Shown: positions 59,122-64,000 of the stretch, piece after piece
Position numbering within the stretch: the first letter of the stretch is position 1
Layout of the letters: each line of letters opens with the position of its first letter
NCBI GenBank assembly: GCA_025201345.1
Contig: JAIXMG010000012.1
Coordinates: 558,001-622,000 of the forward strand
Reading direction: 5' to 3'
Source: Thamnidium elegans
Taxonomy: Eukaryota; Mucoromycota; Mucoromycetes; Mucorales; Mucoraceae
Length of the DNA stretch: 64,000 bases
Notes under the pieces: model-generated
What the model saw: the letters and a program-made list of their open reading frames with translations, nothing else
What the model was told of the DNA's origin: nothing
Database searches by the model: none
Translations under genes and position numbers: made by a program

Positions 59122-62100
59122 TAGAAAATAATAATAATAATAATAAAAAAAAAAAGTAGAGAAAGAGAGTCTACTCTCTTTTTTTTTTTATATCAAAAAA
59201 AAAAAAAAATCCTGGTGTACAGATTGAACGATAAGTGTTATAGTTTTCCCTTTATTCATATTTTTCTGTATGCGGTCAATCATACGTGTAACCCAAAGTT
59301 TTTTTTTCGATCTAAAAAAAGATATATCTCCCTAACTTGGATGATTATTGTTTTTTTTTTAATTTTCTAAAATGGATAAATGAATTATTTTTGGCCAAAA
59401 TATTCATTTTAAGCTTTTTTTTTTCGAAGCCACGCAACCCAGTAAAAGCATATTTCAGCCCATATACTTTTTCTTCCAGCAAAAAAAGAATTATAAGCGG
59501 TTTTCCTAAATTAGACATAATGGGGACGGTAAATTATACTCCCATGTCTATGGACTATTAATAATATAATGATCTTCTTTTTTTGAAAGGCAGACGATGA
59601 ATAAAAAAACGGGAATGATATTACTCTGTTGTAATACAAACGGAATAAAAGGTGGTTTATAAGTTTAGTACTGACGTGTTTTCTTTTTTATTGTTTTATT
59701 AAAAGACAGATTCTATCAGATCACTTTTATTGATCAAACTTCACATCATATGAGTGATTCGTTTTCGCGAGTGAATTTGCCTTGGTATTTATAAACGTTG
59801 ACTTGATTCGTTGTGATACAAATTAGATGTCTCATAATGCTTCAAAAAAAAAAAAAAAAGGGTTACAAGTTGAATGGCAGCTATTATAGAAATAATAATG
59901 ATGATGACTTTTATTAAACAGTGACTAAACGAATAACTATTAAATGACTGCAAGGATGATGAATGTAATAATGATAAAAATATACAGGAACAGCTATGAT
60001 ATGACCCACGCAAAACAGCTACAATGGCGACTCCATTTAAGGGTATATTTCTCCAGGATATCTTCAGACCCTCGCATTTTATTCCACTATTATCACTATT
60101 CGATTTAAAGGCCAAAAAATTCATTTTTCTTAGTCATATTTGAAATGATTTTTACTAATGTTTGGGTTCTTGCAGAAAAAGATACGCAATAGATTTTTCT
60201 TTACAGTAACTTGAAAAAGTTTGAGAACTATGTAAAGTATTGCAATACATCATCACTTGCTCACTATCCTGTTCAAACACTTGCTTGTAGATGAATATTT
60301 AGACATTACTTCTAAAAAAGGTCATTTCTACAGTGATCAAAATAAGGCGTTTTCTTTGTATAATTAAATGCCAGAAAATAATTTTTTTGCCCAAGTTGCT
60401 TAGTGAAAGTTAGTCGTTAAAAAAACCTCTTTCATATCAAATATTAAAAACTGCCATTTTTGATCATTTTGGGGGTCAACCCTTTTTGTTCTTCGGATTT
60501 TTTTTGCAATTATTCACGGCCTACTTTGCTTCTCTTTGTAAAAAAAACCAATGCCAATAAAGTACTCTTTTAGGCGCATCTAATCCATCTAAAAGTATAT
60601 TTTTACTATAAACACTGAGCGAGTAATCAACGTTTAAAAAACGTTTTTTTTTTTTTTTTTTTTTACTAAAATTCGAGTTAAGCGGAACTTAAAAGGGCGT
60701 TTTCTTTAAAACGCGTTCTCTCGCTCAGTTTTGGCTTTAGCACTTTTATTTATAAGTAAACAATAAAGGGTTTTTAAAGATCTATAATCTTTGCTATAAC
60801 CAAAAACAGTAATAAAAAAAATATATTTTACGTAATCACGTAAATGAAAAAATCGAGAAAAATCGTTACACAAAAAACGCGTGTCATTTTTTCCAAAAAA
60901 AAAATATACATATTTTTAAACAGTGATTACTCTTTCAATTTTTTAGTTAAAAATTTGATTTAAAATGGATTAGATACGTCTAAACGAGTAAGTTACTATC
61001 CTATTCTTTTTTTTCCACAAAGAAGGCAAATTGGATCCATAGTAATTGTAAAAAAAACCGTGATTTTTGGCCGAAAAACAAAAGGGGTTGACCCCCAAAA
61101 ATGAAAATTGAAAAGAAAACCCTTTTTATTTTTTTTATCTAAAATTAGATGTTCAGATTCATAATTCATACAAGTGTCTTATTTTTTTTTTATAAGTAGG
61201 TTCGTATATATATTTTCAAGTTAATAATAAACTCTTGTATTCCTGTTCCTAAATACTAACTTAATCACAGTGATAAAAACCATAATAAGGTCTGATAATC
61301 ACTGTAAGAAAAAATTTGCATAGTAACATTTTATTAAATACACTTATAACTAGTGCTACGAAGTTCAAAATAACAAATTATGATCTTTCATCTTTTTTTT
61401 TTAAAGAGCAAAGCCTCTGCCACAAAAAATAAATGAAACGCCATCGTTTTATATGATTGTGTGATATATTTACTCCTCATGTCGTATTATACCACTAATT
61501 GTTTCATATACTCGTACTTATACGTTGGTCAATCATTTTATTACGTAGTAGGTACTTGTTGCTCCAACTTGATTCATGCAAGATCCTTTTTATGCGAATA
61601 CGTCCCACTTTTTTTTCCCTGTGCGTGTAAATAGAACGTGTGCCTAAAAAAAAGAAAAAAAAAAGATTAACCAATGCATTTGTGTTGTATCTTTTAAGGG
61701 TAATACTATTCTCGATGTTTTAAAGTCTACAGATGCTTTGTTTTGACACCTAGCACGGTCTGGTTAGCGTATACGCAGATCATACGAAACGTGTCTACAG
61801 AAGATTGTTATTCCAAGTCAAACGAGGAAACAGCTAGTTCAAGTCACTGAGCAAGTTGGAAGTTGAAGTCAATAGGAAATGAGCGGAAAAAAAAAAAGAT
61901 AGACCTGAATTTTATCTTTCCAATGCATTGTATAATCATAAATTCACCTTTCTCCCATATATATATCTGTAAAAATAAAATAAAATATAAATTGTTAAAT
62001 ATCGCTTTTGCCTTGTAAACTTCTGTAATAAAGAATACCGTGACATCTTAGTTTAATGCGTTATTTTTTCGCCCCGTACAAAACTGTCACATTGAAAATA

Positions 62101-62146
62101 AATTACTTTTTTCCCCTTTCTTTACCTTAACAATAAAAAAAAAAAA
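59122..62146. other. Long intergenic region with MITE-like element
   Basis: About 3 kb with no supported gene. The inverted-repeat unit at 60466-61101 is listed separately. The final part contains the promoter of the Rer1 gene, ending in a T/C-rich stretch and an A run before the start codon. Confidence 0.4.
60466..61101. mobile_element. MITE-like non-coding inverted-repeat element
   Basis: The left end contains GGGGGTCAACCC followed by T-rich sequence and TTCGG (60466-60497). The right end is the inverted match (61070-61101), about 30 of 32 bases identical. The core GGGTCAACCC is itself palindromic. Inside is a second inverted pair, CTGAGCGAG (about 60616) and CTCGCTCAG (about 60720). There is no open frame of note. 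No clear target-site duplication was found, so the exact ends are uncertain. Confidence 0.5.
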
Positions 62147-63002
62147 ATGGACGATATTGAAAATGAAAATCAAACTGGTAGTTTTGCTACTCGTAAAAAT
62201 GAACTAGAAGTAGTAAATATATAAATATGGACTTTGTAAAAAAAACAAAACAAAAAAAACTAATGTTGATCATCTAGAGATGGCAAACTTCAATCGATAG
62301 ATTAACACCTTATACAACTTATCGATGGATTGCGTTTGGTGTCTTGTTAAGTTTATTTCTTTTACGTATTCTTATGGCTCAAGGATGGTATATTGTTTGG
62401 TAAATAACATTTTTTTTTTTTTTTTTTTTTTTTTTTGTTATGTATTAATACCCTTTTTTTTTTGTTTTACAGTTACGCATTAGGTATTTATTTTATTTTC
62501 CCAGCTTGAAATATTTTACCCTAATCCGCAATTTTTTTTTATAGGCATATATCTTTTAAATATGTTTTTAGCATTTTTAACACCTAAATTCGACCCCTCT
62601 GCTCAAGAAGACGAAGAAAACGAAGACGGTCCTTCATTACCTACCAGAAACGATGAAGAATTTAGGCCATTTATCCGTCGACTTCCCGAATTTAAGTTTT
62701 GGTAAGTTATTTTCGTTGTACCTAAAACCCTATATACTGACAAATTTTTTATTGTAAATAGGTACTCTTCTACAAAGGCTACTATTGCCGCCATTTTCTG
62801 TAGTTTCTTTACATTTTTTGATATCCCAGTCTACTGGCCAATTTTATTAGTTTATTTTTGTATTTTATTTGCGTTAACTATGCGAAGACAAATTCAACAT
62901 ATGGTAAGGTATCGCTACGTACCTTTTGATTTCGGCAAAAGAAAGTATAAGAAAGCCGCCACGGATAACTCTTCTGAAGAAATAAAAATGCAAGCAAAAT
63001 AA
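62147..63002 (+). CDS. rer1: Rer1, ER-Golgi retrieval receptor
   Basis: Five exons (62147-62209, 62278-62399, 62473-62483, 62545-62701, 62762-63002) give 197 residues. Exon 3 is only 11 nt. Diagnostic blocks are [61 protein letters not shown] and [15 protein letters not shown], followed by [22 protein letters not shown]. Four membrane spans are expected. Rer1 retrieves escaped ER membrane proteins from the cis-Golgi in COPI vesicles by reading polar residues in their transmembrane segments. The length matches family members in other fungi. Confidence 0.97.
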
Positions 63003-64000
63003 AACTTCTTAAATTAAAATATATATATAAAAAAAAAAGAGAGAGCTCCGATGATCTGGCAAAAATGGTCGTCCTCCTCAGTTTACCTATTTCGGTTGTG
63101 TTACTGAAATTAAAATCCATGGCAACGGAAGACAGATGTCTTTTTTTTTTAAAAAAAAAAGGGACCCCCTTCCCCTTCTCCTGGATAAACTCGGAGCATA
63201 CTATAGCTTTATTTGTCGTTTTTTACCTAGTTAAAATTACAAACTAAATTATATAAGCAAATTAGGGTGTGGGGTGATGTAGTTCTCTTAAACCCAAGAA
63301 GGGGGGGGGGGGGTTAGGGGCATCCTGACTCAATATAATATGACAAACTATTTTGAAGTTGTAAAATGGGACGATACATAGCTACAGTAAACCCCCCCCC
63401 CTCCCCTGGCTTGTTAACTATACCCTGATTTTGTGATTGAAAAATATGTACGGCACGTGAAAAGATCTACAGATGAAGGGTTCAAGCAAAAAAAAAAAAA
63501 AAAAAACTTGAAACTGCCAGCACGTTACTCCCATGAAAAAAACACATTTATACAGGATCTGTCTTATTTCAAAACGAAAGCTTCATTTTGAAAATTCTTT
63601 AAATAAAAAGCTATTAATATTCTTGCCCCACTGGAACTTTGATTTGAAACGGCATTTGTATAGAAGATGGTTAGAGTAATGGGATATGGCGTGGTTTATC
63701 AAAGTACACTCATTTACGCTTGTTCAATATTACTATCTTTTGACCGCGTCCTCGTGAATGTATATTTTTCGGATACGTTACTAGGTATAGTAAACCGAAA
63801 AAATATACAAGTTTTTATTTTCTGAAGATGTGTGGCGATCCTCCTCTTTTTTTTCTGCAAAGCCTCAAAAGAAACAGAGAGAAAAAAAATGACAGCAATA
63901 TGTGTAACAATGTCTCTACAGGGAAACGATCGAAATAAAGAAGCAATTAATAAGAGAAAGAACACATGTATAATAGAATGATCCGTTGTGAGCGGATAAA
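63003..64000. other. Intergenic end of window
   Basis: It holds a T/A palindromic tract (63137-63160), a G12 run (about 63301-63314) and a C-rich run (about 63392-63408). A 60-codon plus frame (63065-63247) has no recognisable feature. No gene is supported to the end of the window. Confidence 0.4.

Noticed and set aside
61735..61860. tRNA-like stretch containing TCTGGTTAGCGTATACGCAG and TAGTTCAAGTCAC
   Set aside because: It resembles A- and B-box sequences, but no acceptor stem, anticodon arm or proper spacing could be drawn.
1..64000. CRISPR arrays, rRNA genes, bacterial-type operons
   Set aside because: No spaced direct-repeat arrays and no rRNA segments were seen; genes are intron-rich and eukaryotic.

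Overview
The window looks like nuclear DNA of a filamentous fungus of the Mucoromycota, most likely a member of the Mucorales. It is very AT-rich. Genes are cut by many short GT-AG introns, mostly 50-100 bp, and intergenic DNA is full of A/T homopolymers. The gene content fits: a FAR1-type zinc-finger regulator, a chitin deacetylase, an IS630/Tc1-type transposase remnant and PD-(D/E)XK-like proteins of a kind that is multicopy in Mucorales (from memory, not searched).

Layout. 0.1-7.1 kb: a giant PAS / zinc-finger / AGC kinase / response-regulator protein of the Rim15-Greatwall family (minus). 7.7-9.4 kb: a C2-domain, proline-rich protein (plus), sharing a divergent promoter with the kinase. 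9.5-11.4 kb: a multi-pass membrane protein (minus). 12.8-14.6 kb: a spliced gene of a probable Mucorales multicopy family and a broken IS630-type transposase fragment. 15.6-16.9 kb: V-ATPase subunit D. 17.7-18.6 kb: a Thr-rich single-pass surface protein. 19.6-21.9 kb: a secreted GH3 beta-glucosidase. 24.1-26.1 kb: the Rrp6 exosome nuclease. 29.9-32.0 kb: a Jen1-type carboxylate transporter. 34.6-37.2 kb: the FAR1-type regulator. 41.4-41.9 kb: an OARD1-like macrodomain protein. 42.1-44.6 kb: an intact-looking mobile element. 44.7-46.2 kb: a membrane-anchored M24 peptidase. 49.2-51.0 kb: Rio1. 52.0-53.9 kb: a membrane GT2 glycosyltransferase. 55.2-55.7 kb: a small secreted Kre9/Knh1-like protein. 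57.8-59.1 kb: chitin deacetylase. 62.1-63.0 kb: Rer1. Two further genes made only of tiny exons can be traced by exon-phase agreement at 27.6-28.5 and 39.3-39.9 kb.

The most interesting object is the 2.5-kb element at 42095-44596. It has about 290-bp, nearly identical terminal inverted repeats starting CAGTG and is flanked by TA. Inside are two convergent genes for distantly related PD-(D/E)XK-like proteins. One keeps an Asp and Glu-x-Gln motif; in the other the Asp aligns with Tyr. Each gene starts about 20 bp inside its repeat, and each repeat ends in an array of GGTTAC/GGGTAC motifs, so the repeats probably carry both promoters. There is no DDE transposase inside.

Functionally the window is a housekeeping and cell-surface neighbourhood (vacuolar acidification, ribosome maturation, RNA decay, ER-Golgi retrieval, wall polymers, carbon uptake) with scattered mobile-element debris. 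Exon junctions were placed by eye from splice motifs and reading-frame phase; most CDS spans run from start to stop codon and contain introns, and partial genes are marked.
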